NCBI GenBank assembly: GCA_903834975.1
Contig: CAILKX010000102.1
Coordinates: 1 to 34,596 of the forward strand
Reading direction: 5' to 3'
Source of the DNA: an uncultured Curvibacter sp.
GTDB taxonomy: Bacteria > Pseudomonadota > Gammaproteobacteria > Burkholderiales > Burkholderiaceae_C
DNA length: 34,596 nucleotides
A model generated the notes under the pieces. That model was given only the letters and a program-made list of their open reading frames with translations. It made no database searches and had not been told where the DNA came from. Each line of letters starts with the position of its first letter. Position 1 is the stretch's first letter. The position numbers and the translations under genes are program-made. Positions 17,122 through 25,787 of the stretch are shown piece by piece.

Positions 17122-17985
17122 TCAGCGATTGCGCTGGTTCATGAAGACCAGTTTTTCGAACAAGGTCACGTCTTGCTCGTTTTTCAGCAAAGCCCCAACC
17201 ATCGGCGGCACGCTGACTTTGTTGTCGGTGGATTGCAATGCCTCGAGCGGAATGTCTTCGGCCACCAGCAGTTTAAGCCAGTCCAATAATTCGGAGGTGC
17301 TGGGCTTCTTCTTCAAGCCGGGCAGGTTGCGCACGTCATAAAAGGTCTTCATGGCGGCGCTCAACAACTCGGATTTGAGGCCAGGGAAGTGCACATCCAC
17401 GATTTGCTTCATGGTGTCGGCTTCGGGGAACTTGATGTAGTGGAAGAAGCAGCGGCGCAAAAAGGCGTCGGGCAGCTCTTTTTCATTGTTGGACGTGATG
17501 AACACCAAGGGGCGTTGCTTGGCGCGAATCAACTCGCGGGTTTCATAGCAATAAAACTCCATGCGGTCGAGTTCACGCAGCAAGTCGTTGGGGAATTCAA
17601 TGTCGGCCTTGTCGATTTCGTCGATCAGCAGCGCAATCGGTTCTTCCGAGGTGAAGGCTTGCCACAACACGCCCTTGACGATGTAGTTGTGAATGTCTTT
17701 GACCCGCTCACCGGTGTCGGAGCCGGCCACCATCGACATTTGGGAGTCTCTCAAGCGACTGACGGCGTCGTATTCATAGAGCCCTTGTTGGGCCTTGGTG
17801 GTCGACTTGATGTGCCATTGCAACAGGGGCATTCCCATGGCGGCCGCGACCTCCTCGGCCAACATGGTTTTGCCCGTACCAGGTTCGCCTTTGACGAGCA
17901 AAGGGCGCTTCAAAGTCATCGCGGCGTTGACGGCCAGCATCAAATCCTGGGTGGCGACGTAGTTTTGTGAGCCATTAAATTTCAT
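17122..17985 (-). CDS. MoxR-family AAA+ ATPase
   Basis: Walker A VKGEPGTGKTMLAEEVA, Walker B ALLIDEIDKAD, EFPNDLLRELDRMEF. Likely start MKFNGSQNYVATQ at 17985. Confidence 0.92.
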   Translation of the reverse strand: MKFNGSQNYVATQDLMLAVNAAMTLKRPLLVKGEPGTGKTMLAEEVAAAMGMPLLQWHIKSTTKAQQGLYEYDAVSRLRDSQMSMVAGSDTGERVKDIHNYIVKGVLWQAFTSEEPIALLIDEIDKADIEFPNDLLRELDRMEFYCYETRELIRAKQRPLVFITSNNEKELPDAFLRRCFFHYIKFPEADTMKQIVDVHFPGLKSELLSAAMKTFYDVRNLPGLKKKPSTSELLDWLKLLVAEDIPLEALQSTDNKVSVPPMVGALLKNEQDVTLFEKLVFMNQRNR

Positions 17986-18026
17986 GGAAAGGGCTTTTTC
18001 AGTGTTCAAGAGGGTCAATCGATTTA

Positions 18027-18044
18027 TATAATCCGTGTGGATTA
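18027..18044 (+). promoter_or_regulatory. Putative sigma70 -10 element upstream of cytochrome c, overlapping a small inverted repeat
   Basis: Consensus TATAAT at 18027-18032; TAATCC-GTGT-GGATTA inverted repeat at 18029-18044; cytochrome c ATG at 18063. No convincing -35. Confidence 0.4.
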
Positions 18045-18062
18045 ACTGATTGTGCTTCCAAA

Positions 18063-18746
18063 ATGAATAAGCTGATGACCCCCCTCTTTGCTCTGGCTGT
18101 CGCTTCTGTGACGGCTTTCACTTTGACGGCTACCCCCGCTGCAGCCGATGAGATCAAAGGGGACGCCAAAGCGGGCGCCCTCAAAATTCAGATGTGCTTG
18201 GGCTGCCACAACATCCCTGGCTATCAAGCGACATTCCCTGAAATTTATAAAGTGCCCAAGATTGCGGGCCAAAACGAAAAATACATCGCCAATGCGTTGA
18301 CCGCCTACCACAAGGACGACCGCAAGCACCCCACGATGAAGGCGGTGGCCGCCTCTTTGAGCGACCAAGACATGGCCGATTTGGCCGCTTACTACAGCGT
18401 TTTGGGCAAAGTCGCCGATGCCAACTTGCCTGAAACCCCCGCCAAAGCCCCCAGCGCCGACGTGGCCGCTTTGATCACCAAGGGTGCCTGCACCTCTTGC
18501 CACGGCACCAACTTCAGCAAGCCCATTGACCCCAGCTACCCCAAGTTGGCGGGCCAAAATGCCGACTACCTGTATGTGGCCCTCAAGGCTTACAAAACGG
18601 AAGGCAATGGCCGTGTGGGTCGCAACCACGGCATCATGAGCGGCGTTGCCAAACAATTTAGCAACAACGAATTGAAGGCCATCGCGGGCTACTTGGGCGG
18701 TTTGGACGGCGACGTCAAGACCGTGACCGAGTCCCGTTTCCATTGA
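18063..18746 (+). CDS. Di-haem cytochrome c (c4-like), periplasmic
   Basis: Signal peptide and two CxxCH motifs (CLGCH, CTSCH), with repeated KxAGQNxxY motifs. Confidence 0.92.
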   Translation: MNKLMTPLFALAVASVTAFTLTATPAAADEIKGDAKAGALKIQMCLGCHNIPGYQATFPEIYKVPKIAGQNEKYIANALTAYHKDDRKHPTMKAVAASLSDQDMADLAAYYSVLGKVADANLPETPAKAPSADVAALITKGACTSCHGTNFSKPIDPSYPKLAGQNADYLYVALKAYKTEGNGRVGRNHGIMSGVAKQFSNNELKAIAGYLGGLDGDVKTVTESRFH

Positions 18747-18749
18747 GCC

Positions 18750-18774
18750 TGACAGAATCCAACGGATTCTGTCA
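18750..18774. terminator. Candidate hairpin between convergent genes
   Basis: TGACAGAATCC-AAC-GGATTCTGTCA: perfect 11-bp stem with a 3-nt loop just after the cytochrome c stop and just before the stop of the opposing DUF1841 gene. No U-tract. Confidence 0.45.
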
Positions 18775-18782
18775 CCGCGTTC

Positions 18783-19217
18783 TCAATCCCGGGTGGCGTG
18801 GCGCTGAACACAGGCCACGTAACCCTCACCATCCGGGTTTCGCCCACTGCTTTGGGCCTCCCACAACATGCGTCCTAAGCACTCCATCGCGGCGTGATGC
18901 GCCTCGTGCAGCGAGTTGCGCTTGTGGGTCAACAACTCCACCGATTGCCGAATCCCCCGGGGCTGGTCAATGCTGCATTGTTCACTGATGGACAAGTGCA
19001 TAGACAGGTGTAAAAACGGGTTGCTGTTGCCGTTTTGACCGTCGTAAACCCGAGCCACCGCCGCGTCCGCATCGGCCAGGTCGGCATGGTATTCAGGGTG
19101 TTCCGCAATCCACTCAGCGGCCAAGACCTCGATGGCCTCCATGGGGGCGTTGGTTTTGGCTTTTTGGTGGGCGGCGCAAAAAAAACGCCGCACCTCTTCT
19201 TGAGATGGGTTGAACAT
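18783..19217 (-). CDS. DUF1841 family protein
   Basis: MFNPSQEEVRRFF...HPEYHADLADADAA...NPFLHLSMHLSISEQCSIDQPRGI...HEAHHAAMECLGRMLWEAQ is the family pattern I recognise. Confidence 0.8.
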   Translation of the reverse strand: MFNPSQEEVRRFFCAAHQKAKTNAPMEAIEVLAAEWIAEHPEYHADLADADAAVARVYDGQNGNSNPFLHLSMHLSISEQCSIDQPRGIRQSVELLTHKRNSLHEAHHAAMECLGRMLWEAQSSGRNPDGEGYVACVQRHATRD

Positions 19218-19293
19218 AGATTGTCATTATCGTGTCTCATCGGGTTGGCCAAGAGCGGCTAGGATGTGGTTTTTGTGTTTGACAGGAGCTGCT

Positions 19294-19911
19294 ATGCCTG
19301 TGGTTGTTGTGGCCAATCCCAAAGGGGGGGTGGGTAAATCCACTTTGTCCACCAATTTGGCCGGCTATTTCGCCAGTCAAGGGTACTCGGTGATGCTGGG
19401 CGACGTGGACCGTCAACAGTCTTCCAGAACCTGGTTGGGCCTTCGGCCTGAGGCGGCGCGGCCGATTCGGCCTTGGGACATCGGCGACGATTTGACCGCT
19501 CGCGTGCCCAAGGGCGTCAGTCATGTGGTGCTGGACACGCCCGGCGGATTGCACGGCTCGAAGTTGAAAGAGGTGATGAAGCTGGCCGACAAGGTCATCA
19601 TCCCGATGCAGCCCAGCATCTTTGACATGTACGCCACGCGAGATTTTTTAGACCGCCTGCAAGACCTGAAAAAAATCGACAAAGTATCGGTCGGCTTGGT
19701 CGGGATGCGGGTGGATGAGCGCACCATTGCCGCCGATCAGCTCAATGAATTTGTGTCGCAGTTGGGCCATCCGGTGGTGGCGTTGTTGCGAGACACGCAA
19801 AACTACGTGCATTTGGCGGCCCGGGGTTTGAGTTTGTTTGATGTGAAAACAACGCGTCTGGAAAAAGACTGGCTCCAGTGGCAGCCCCTGTGTGCCTGGT
19901 TAAATAAATAA
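19294..19911 (+). CDS. ParA/MinD-family ATPase (orphan, no ParB alongside)
   Basis: MPVVVVANPKGGVGKSTLSTNLAGYFA deviant Walker A; VVLDTPGGLHG. Start at ATG 19294 rather than the track's 19210. Confidence 0.88.
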   Translation: MPVVVVANPKGGVGKSTLSTNLAGYFASQGYSVMLGDVDRQQSSRTWLGLRPEAARPIRPWDIGDDLTARVPKGVSHVVLDTPGGLHGSKLKEVMKLADKVIIPMQPSIFDMYATRDFLDRLQDLKKIDKVSVGLVGMRVDERTIAADQLNEFVSQLGHPVVALLRDTQNYVHLAARGLSLFDVKTTRLEKDWLQWQPLCAWLNK

Positions 19912-19929
19912 AAGTGAAAAGGAGTTGAA

Positions 19930-20385
19930 ATGAGGCAATTTGAAACTTTGGACGAGTTGGCCCAGTGCGTGGGGCAAGACATTGGTCAGAGCGAATGGAT
20001 CACGGTCAGTCAAGAGCGCGTGAACCAGTTTGCCGACGCCACGGGCGATCACCAGTGGATCCACCTGGACGTGGAACGCGCCAAGGCGGGCCCTTTTGGC
20101 GGCACGATTGCGCATGGTTTTTTGACCTTGTCCCTGTTGCCCTTCTTTTTTCAAAATGCATTGAATGTCCGCCGCGTGAGCATGGGCGTGAACTACGGTC
20201 TGAATAAAGTTCGTTTTCCCGCTCCAGTGCCGGTGGGCAGCCGCTTGCAGGCCAGTTTGAAATTGTTACAGGCCGACCCTTTGGAGGGCAAGGGCTACCA
20301 ATTCACCTGGGAAGTCACTGTGAAGCGCGAAGGCAGCGACAAGCCGGTTTGCGTGGCCGAAAGCGTGGCGCGTCAATACGCCTGA
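19930..20385 (+). CDS. MaoC-family (R)-specific enoyl-CoA hydratase/dehydratase
   Basis: SQERVNQFADATGDHQWIHLDVERAKAGPFGGTIAHGFLTLSLLP hot-dog fold hydratase motif. Confidence 0.92.
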   Translation: MRQFETLDELAQCVGQDIGQSEWITVSQERVNQFADATGDHQWIHLDVERAKAGPFGGTIAHGFLTLSLLPFFFQNALNVRRVSMGVNYGLNKVRFPAPVPVGSRLQASLKLLQADPLEGKGYQFTWEVTVKREGSDKPVCVAESVARQYA

Positions 20386-20388
20386 GTG

Positions 20389-20853
20389 TTAACTCGTGAA
20401 ACCATTCTGACGCCACGCCTCGTAAACAGTCACGGCCACGGCGTTCGATAAATTCAAACTGCGCTGACCCGGCAACATGGGCAAGCGCAGCCTTTGATGG
20501 GTTGGAAATTGCGCGCGAAGTTCGGGCGCCAAGCCCCGGGTTTCGGAGCCAAATACAAAGTAATCTCCCGGCAAAAATGCCAACTCAAAGGGCGGCCTGG
20601 CGCCGTGCGTGGTCATGGCGAAAAGCCGCTCGGGATGGGGTTGTTGCGTGGCCAAAAAAGCTTGCCAATCGGCGTGCTTTTTGACGTCGGCGTACTCGTG
20701 GTAATCCAATCCGGCGCGGCGCATGTAGCGGTCTTCCATGGAGAACCCCAGGGGCTCAACCAAGTGCAAGGTGCAGCCGGTGTTGGCGGCCAAGCGAATG
20801 ACGTTGCCGGTGTTTGGCGGAATTTCAGGCTCAACTAGAACAATATGAAACAT
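20389..20853 (-). CDS. trmL: tRNA (cytidine(34)-2'-O)-methyltransferase TrmL
   Basis: SPOUT motifs MFHIVLVEPEIPPNTGNVIRLAANTG, YFVFGSETRGLAPEL, LPMLPGQRSLNLSNAVAVTVYEAWRQ. Confidence 0.95.
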   Translation of the reverse strand: MFHIVLVEPEIPPNTGNVIRLAANTGCTLHLVEPLGFSMEDRYMRRAGLDYHEYADVKKHADWQAFLATQQPHPERLFAMTTHGARPPFELAFLPGDYFVFGSETRGLAPELRAQFPTHQRLRLPMLPGQRSLNLSNAVAVTVYEAWRQNGFTS

Positions 20854-20867
20854 GTAGGGATTGTCGC

Positions 20868-21617
20868 CTAGCGCTCCCAGCCCGAGTCAGGGGCCAAGGT
20901 GCGTGCAAAGACCGCTGCATGGACCTCGCTGGCGCCGCATTGGCGCAGCCGCTGGGCCGCTTCACGCAGCGTGGTGCCGGTGGTCATCACATCATCAATG
21001 AGCAAGACCCGAGCCCCTTTTATTTGACGGTGAACCAGGGGTTCCAAAGCCAAAGCGCCGTCTAAATTACGTAAACGCGCCGCACCTTTTAATTCGCTTT
21101 GGGCGGTGGTTTCGCGCAGTTTCATCAACCACTGAGGGCGAGTCCTTTCAGGACTCAGGGCGCGGGCGAGTTCCAGGGCTTGGTTATAGCCGCGTAGGCG
21201 CAAACTGGCTTTGGACAAGGGCATGGGGAGCACGTGCGCCACCGTTTCCAGTTGGGCCTCCAACAAAGGATTCAATTGCATCAAGGCCGCGAACACGGGT
21301 GCCCAGGCGGGGGCTTGATGGAATTTGAAATCCACCACGCAACTGGCCCAAGGAAAGTCATAGTCCACGCAGGCGGTGCAGGAGTCGAGCGCATCAGCTC
21401 GACCTGGCTCATGAAGCCCTTCTAAAGCGAGGCAGCTCGTACAAAGCGGGGATGCCAGTGGCAAAGAAATAGGCACAGTTTCAGCCAAGGGGAGCGCGCA
21501 GCGCTGGCACCTGGGTTGGGGCGAGGCAAAGCGTTGCACACAGTCGGGGCAGATGGCTTGGCTGGGCCAGGCGTGGCAAACCCAACACACGCTGGGAAGA
21601 AGGTCCAAGAAAGGCAT
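20868..21617 (-). CDS. ComF-family phosphoribosyltransferase
   Basis: Cysteine-rich N-terminus (CWVCHAWPSQAICPDCVQRF...CQRC), LRLRGYNQALELAR, and the PRPP motif VLLIDDVMTTGTTLREAAQ. Confidence 0.92.
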   Translation of the reverse strand: MPFLDLLPSVCWVCHAWPSQAICPDCVQRFASPQPRCQRCALPLAETVPISLPLASPLCTSCLALEGLHEPGRADALDSCTACVDYDFPWASCVVDFKFHQAPAWAPVFAALMQLNPLLEAQLETVAHVLPMPLSKASLRLRGYNQALELARALSPERTRPQWLMKLRETTAQSELKGAARLRNLDGALALEPLVHRQIKGARVLLIDDVMTTGTTLREAAQRLRQCGASEVHAAVFARTLAPDSGWER

Positions 21618-21637
21618 GGCCTCAATATACTGAGGGG

Positions 21638-22660
21638 ATGTCCCCTACAGTCCTTTCCCCACCGCCCCTCGACCCGATTGCGGCTCAGCGCTGGCAGAAC
21701 CTCAAAACGCCCCTGACTAGCCGCCCCAGCGCCGCCATCCCCTCCAAAGGGGCTGCAATAAGCCCTTGGCTGCACGAAGAGGTTGGCCGTCGCATGGCAG
21801 AGCGTCTCCAGTGGATCACCTTGCGGCCCGATGCGTGGCTCGATTGGGCGCCCGCTCGGGGTGGTTTGGCAACCCATCAGCAGGTGCAAGCCCTTTATCC
21901 AGCTGCACAAGCATGGGTTCATGAGCCCGCCTCGGTGCGCCGGTTGCAAACCGAAAATGCATTGCGACCGACCGAAGGCCCATCTCAAAGAGGAGGGGGG
22001 CTTCAATGGCTTTCCTTTTTTAAAGGCTTTACAAAAGGCTTTAATAAAAACAAGTCTCAGCCTGCTTTAAAGCCCGGGTTCGAACCCATTTTTGGCCTTC
22101 CGGCGCCCCAGTCCATGGGCATGGTGTGGGCCAATATGGGCTTGCACACCACCGCCGAGCCAGGTCAATGGTTGAGCACTTGGCACCAAGCCTTGAAAAC
22201 GGACGGCTTTTTGATGTTTTCTTGCCTGGGCCCAGACACCTTGATCGAGCTTCGTGCCCTTTATGAAAAATTAGGATGGCCCGCGCCCGCCCAAGCCTTT
22301 ACCGACATGCACGATTGGGGCGATATGTTGGTCGAGGCGGGCTTTGCAGAGCCGGTCATGGACATGGAACGCATCGTTTTGACCTTCGAAACGCCGGAAC
22401 GTTTGTTGCAAGAGCTGCGCGAATTGGGGCGCAATTTAAATCCGCAGCGTTTTGGCGCTTGTCGAGGGCGGCAATGGAAGGCCGAATTGCTGCAAGAAAT
22501 CAAGCCCAGTGAGGCTTCCCGGCCATTGCAGCTGACTTTTGAAGTGATTTATGGACACGCCATGAAACCCTTGCCGCGGAACAAAATGACCGCTGAATCG
22601 GTCATTTCTTTGGACGACATGAAGGCCTCTTTGCGGCAGCATCAAGGCCCGAAAGGGTAA
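21638..22660 (+). CDS. BioC-like SAM-dependent methyltransferase
   Basis: SPWLHEEVGRRMAERLQWI, VWANMGLHTTAEPGQWLSTWHQALKTDGFLMFSCLGPDTLIELR, FTDMHDWGDMLVEAGFAEPVMDMERI. Confidence 0.82.
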   Translation: MSPTVLSPPPLDPIAAQRWQNLKTPLTSRPSAAIPSKGAAISPWLHEEVGRRMAERLQWITLRPDAWLDWAPARGGLATHQQVQALYPAAQAWVHEPASVRRLQTENALRPTEGPSQRGGGLQWLSFFKGFTKGFNKNKSQPALKPGFEPIFGLPAPQSMGMVWANMGLHTTAEPGQWLSTWHQALKTDGFLMFSCLGPDTLIELRALYEKLGWPAPAQAFTDMHDWGDMLVEAGFAEPVMDMERIVLTFETPERLLQELRELGRNLNPQRFGACRGRQWKAELLQEIKPSEASRPLQLTFEVIYGHAMKPLPRNKMTAESVISLDDMKASLRQHQGPKG

Positions 22661-22692
22661 TTTTTTTAAAAACACGTTTAGAGACAATTGAT

Positions 22693-22785
22693 TTGTGTCA
22701 AAATTCGGGGGCTTTGAAGGGGGGTTTTACCCTCTTTAAACGCCTGCTTCTGGTTGCAGCTCTGCTGCTCTGGGTTGGTTGTTAA
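22693..22785 (+). CDS. Possible small hydrophobic peptide (TTG start, 30 aa) directly upstream of coxB
   Basis: Reading frame (M/L)CQNSGALKGGFTLFKRLLLVAALLLWVGC*, ending 15 nt before the coxB ATG. Contains one short hydrophobic segment. Non-ATG start, no clear ribosome-binding site, not in the supplied track. Confidence 0.3.
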   Translation: MCQNSGALKGGFTLFKRLLLVAALLLWVGC

Positions 22786-22800
22786 TTTGAAAAAGTAAAC

Positions 22801-23976
22801 ATGATGAAGCGCATTTCCAATCCCTTGGCCGCTGGCCTTTTGGGTGCTCTAGCTACCTTAGGTACGGGTGTGGCGCAAGCCACTGAAAACTTGCCTGGCG
22901 GTCCTGCCGTGATGCAGATGAATCTGACGCCTGCAGTCACCAAAATCGCCGAGGAGCAGCACTTCCTGCACGCCATGATGATGGCAATTTGCTTGGTGAT
23001 TTTCGTGGCCGTTTTCGCGGTCATGTTCTATTCCATCTGGAAGCACCGCAAATCGGTGGGTCATAAACCCGCCACTTTTAGCGAATCCGTGACGGTGGAA
23101 GTGCTCTGGACAGCTGCCCCCTTCATCATCGTGATCTTTATGGCCCTGCCCGCCACCAAAGTGCTGGTGGCCCAGAAAGACACCACCAACTCTGACTTGA
23201 CCGTCAAAGTGACTGGCTACCAGTGGAAATGGGGTTATGACTACCTCAAGGGCGAAGGCGAAGGCCTCTCCTACATTTCCACCTTGGATACCGACCAGCG
23301 CAACCTGTCCAATGAAGGTGCCAAAGGCGCCATTCCCGTGGACTACTTGTTCCGCGTGGACAACCCCTTGGTGGTTCCTGTTGGCAAAAAAGTGCGCATC
23401 ATCACCACCGCCAACGACGTGATTCACTCTTGGTCGGTGCCGGCGTTCGGCGTCAAGCAAGATGCCATCCCTGGCTTCGTGCGCGACACCTGGTTCAAGG
23501 CTGAAAAGACCGGTACTTTCTACGGTCAATGCTCTGAGTTGTGCGGCAAAGAGCACGCTTACATGCCCATCACAGTGAAGGTGTTGTCGGCAGAAGACTA
23601 TTCAACCTGGGTGCAAGCCGAGCTGAAAAAGGCGGCGGCCAAAGCCGACGATCCAAGCAAGGTTTGGACATACGACGAAATCGTGAAGCGCGGCGAAAAG
23701 GTTTACGCCACCAACTGCGTGGCTTGCCACCAGCAAAACGGCAAGGGCGGTGGTGCTGTCAAGCCATTGGACGGCGCCGCCGTGGTCTTGGCTGAAGACC
23801 ACGCCAAGCAAATTCAAGTGTTGTTGAATGGTCAAAACAACGGCGCCATGCCCTCTTGGAAAGCCTTGTCTGACACCGACATCGCCGCTGTTGTGACCTA
23901 TACCAAAAACAACTGGTCTAACAAGACTGGTCAATTGGTTCAGCCTGCCGAAGTGCTGGCTCAACGTAGCAAGTAA
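22801..23976 (+). CDS. coxB: Cytochrome c oxidase subunit II with C-terminal cytochrome c domain
   Basis: CuA motif CSELCGKEHAYM, haem motif NCVACHQQNGKGG, two N-terminal TM helices. Confidence 0.96.
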   Translation: MMKRISNPLAAGLLGALATLGTGVAQATENLPGGPAVMQMNLTPAVTKIAEEQHFLHAMMMAICLVIFVAVFAVMFYSIWKHRKSVGHKPATFSESVTVEVLWTAAPFIIVIFMALPATKVLVAQKDTTNSDLTVKVTGYQWKWGYDYLKGEGEGLSYISTLDTDQRNLSNEGAKGAIPVDYLFRVDNPLVVPVGKKVRIITTANDVIHSWSVPAFGVKQDAIPGFVRDTWFKAEKTGTFYGQCSELCGKEHAYMPITVKVLSAEDYSTWVQAELKKAAAKADDPSKVWTYDEIVKRGEKVYATNCVACHQQNGKGGGAVKPLDGAAVVLAEDHAKQIQVLLNGQNNGAMPSWKALSDTDIAAVVTYTKNNWSNKTGQLVQPAEVLAQRSK

Positions 23977-23992
23977 TTAAGGGGAAGAATCC

Positions 23993-25618
23993 ATGAGCGC
24001 AGTTCTTGACCACCACGACCATGCCCACGACGGCCATGACGATCACGGCCACGCCATGACCGGCTGGCGCCGTTGGGTGTATGCCACCAACCACAAAGAC
24101 ATCGGTACTTTGTACCTCTTGTTCGCCTTCACCATGCTGATGGTGGGCGGTGTGTTGGCCTTGATGATCCGCTTGGAGTTGTTCCAACCGGGTTTGCAAT
24201 TCTTTCACCCTGAGTTCTTCAACCAATTGACGACCATGCACGGTCTGATCATGGTGTTCGGCGCCATCATGCCGGCCTTTGTGGGCTTTGCCAACTGGAT
24301 GATTCCGTTGCAAATCGGTGCTTCTGACATGGCTTTCGCCCGCATGAACAACTTCAGCTTCTGGCTGATGATTCCTGCGGCCTTGATGCTGGTCACTTCC
24401 TTCTTCATGCCGGGTGGCGCACCTGCTGCTGGCTGGACTTTGTACGCGCCCTTGACCCTGCAAATGGGCCCCACAATGGACAGCGGCATTTTTGCCATGC
24501 ACATCTTGGGTGCCTCATCCATCATGGGCTCGATCAACATCATCGTCACCATTCTGAACATGCGCGCGCCTGGCATGACCCTGATGAAGATGCCCATGTT
24601 CGCTTGGACCTGGTTGATCACGGCTTACCTGCTGATCGCGGTGATGCCCGTCTTGGCCGGTGCCATCACCATGACTTTGACTGACCGCCACTTTGGCACC
24701 AGCTTCTTCAACCCCGCTGCGGGCGGCGACCCGGTGATGTACCAACACATCTTCTGGTTCTTCGGTCACCCTGAGGTGTACATCATGATCTTGCCGGCTT
24801 TCGGCATCATCAGCCAAGTGGTTCCTGCTTTTGCCCGTAAGAAGTTGTTTGGTTACGCCTCCATGGTGTACGCCACTTCTTCGATTGCGATTTTGTCTTT
24901 CATCGTGTGGGCTCACCACATGTTCACGACGGGCATGCCGGTCACGGGTCAGCTGTTCTTCATGTACGCCACGATGCTGATCGCCGTGCCGACCGCTGTG
25001 AAGATTTTCAACTGGATCGCCACCATGTGGCGTGGCTCCATGACCTTTGAAACCCCCATGCTGTTTGCAGTCGGGTTCATCTTTGTGTTCACCATGGGCG
25101 GCTTCACCGGTTTGATCTTGGCCATGGCCCCGATTGACATCCAATTGCAAGACACCTATTACGTGGTGGCTCACTTCCACTATGTGTTGGTGGCCGGCTC
25201 TTTGTTCGCCATGTTCAGCGGCGTCTACTACTGGTTGCCCAAGTGGACCGGTGTGATGTACAACGAAACCCGTGGCAAGATTCACTTTTGGGTGTCTTTG
25301 ATCGCCTTCAATGTGACCTTCTTCCCCATGCACTTCTTGGGCTTGGCTGGCATGCCCCGTCGCTATGCCGACTACCCCATGCAGTTCGCTGATTTCAACG
25401 CCGTGGCGTCGGTGGGTGCCTTCTTCTTTGGTTTCGCGCAGGTTTACTTCTTCTTGTTCGTCGTCTTGCCCACCATGCGTGGCAAGGGCGAAAAAGCGCC
25501 CCAAAAACCTTGGGAAGGTGCCGAAGGCTTGGAATGGGAAGTGCCCTCTCCAGCGCCTTTCCACACCTTTGAAAACCCACCCAAGTTGAACGCTGACGCC
25601 ACCCGCGTCATCGGTTAA
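23993..25618 (+). CDS. ctaD: Cytochrome c oxidase subunit I
   Basis: [65 protein letters not shown] haem-copper oxidase motifs. Confidence 0.98.
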   Translation: MSAVLDHHDHAHDGHDDHGHAMTGWRRWVYATNHKDIGTLYLLFAFTMLMVGGVLALMIRLELFQPGLQFFHPEFFNQLTTMHGLIMVFGAIMPAFVGFANWMIPLQIGASDMAFARMNNFSFWLMIPAALMLVTSFFMPGGAPAAGWTLYAPLTLQMGPTMDSGIFAMHILGASSIMGSINIIVTILNMRAPGMTLMKMPMFAWTWLITAYLLIAVMPVLAGAITMTLTDRHFGTSFFNPAAGGDPVMYQHIFWFFGHPEVYIMILPAFGIISQVVPAFARKKLFGYASMVYATSSIAILSFIVWAHHMFTTGMPVTGQLFFMYATMLIAVPTAVKIFNWIATMWRGSMTFETPMLFAVGFIFVFTMGGFTGLILAMAPIDIQLQDTYYVVAHFHYVLVAGSLFAMFSGVYYWLPKWTGVMYNETRGKIHFWVSLIAFNVTFFPMHFLGLAGMPRRYADYPMQFADFNAVASVGAFFFGFAQVYFFLFVVLPTMRGKGEKAPQKPWEGAEGLEWEVPSPAPFHTFENPPKLNADATRVIG

Positions 25619-25640
25619 TCGAACGCGATTGGTACCTAAC

Positions 25641-25763
25641 GTGGCTCAAATGACACCAGAACAAAAGAAAAGCAACGTCAAAATGGCGTTGATCTTGGCC
25701 TCCGTGGCCCTGGTGTTTTTCATTGGTTTTATCGCCAAGGGTTTCCTGTTGTCCCACCCCTGA
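25641..25763 (+). CDS. Small cytochrome oxidase assembly-type membrane protein (40 aa; GTG start, or ATG at 25650)
   Basis: VAQMTPEQKKSNVKMALILASVALVFFIGFIAKGFLLSHP*: single TM helix between ctaD and ctaG. Below the ORF-track length cutoff. Confidence 0.75.
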   Translation: MAQMTPEQKKSNVKMALILASVALVFFIGFIAKGFLLSHP

Positions 25764-25787
25764 AGGGAGGACAGGCCTCACACTCCC

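Noticed and set aside
18042-18743. 233-aa - strand ORF opposite the di-haem cytochrome c
   Set aside because: Shadow ORF; the cytochrome strand has signal peptide and two CxxCH motifs.
22858-23556. 232-aa - strand ORF opposite coxB
   Set aside because: Gly/His-rich shadow ORF of a clear coxB gene.
24515-25564. 349-aa - strand ORF opposite ctaD
   Set aside because: His/Gly/Arg/Gln-rich nonsense composition typical of the reverse frame of a membrane protein gene; ctaD is unambiguous.
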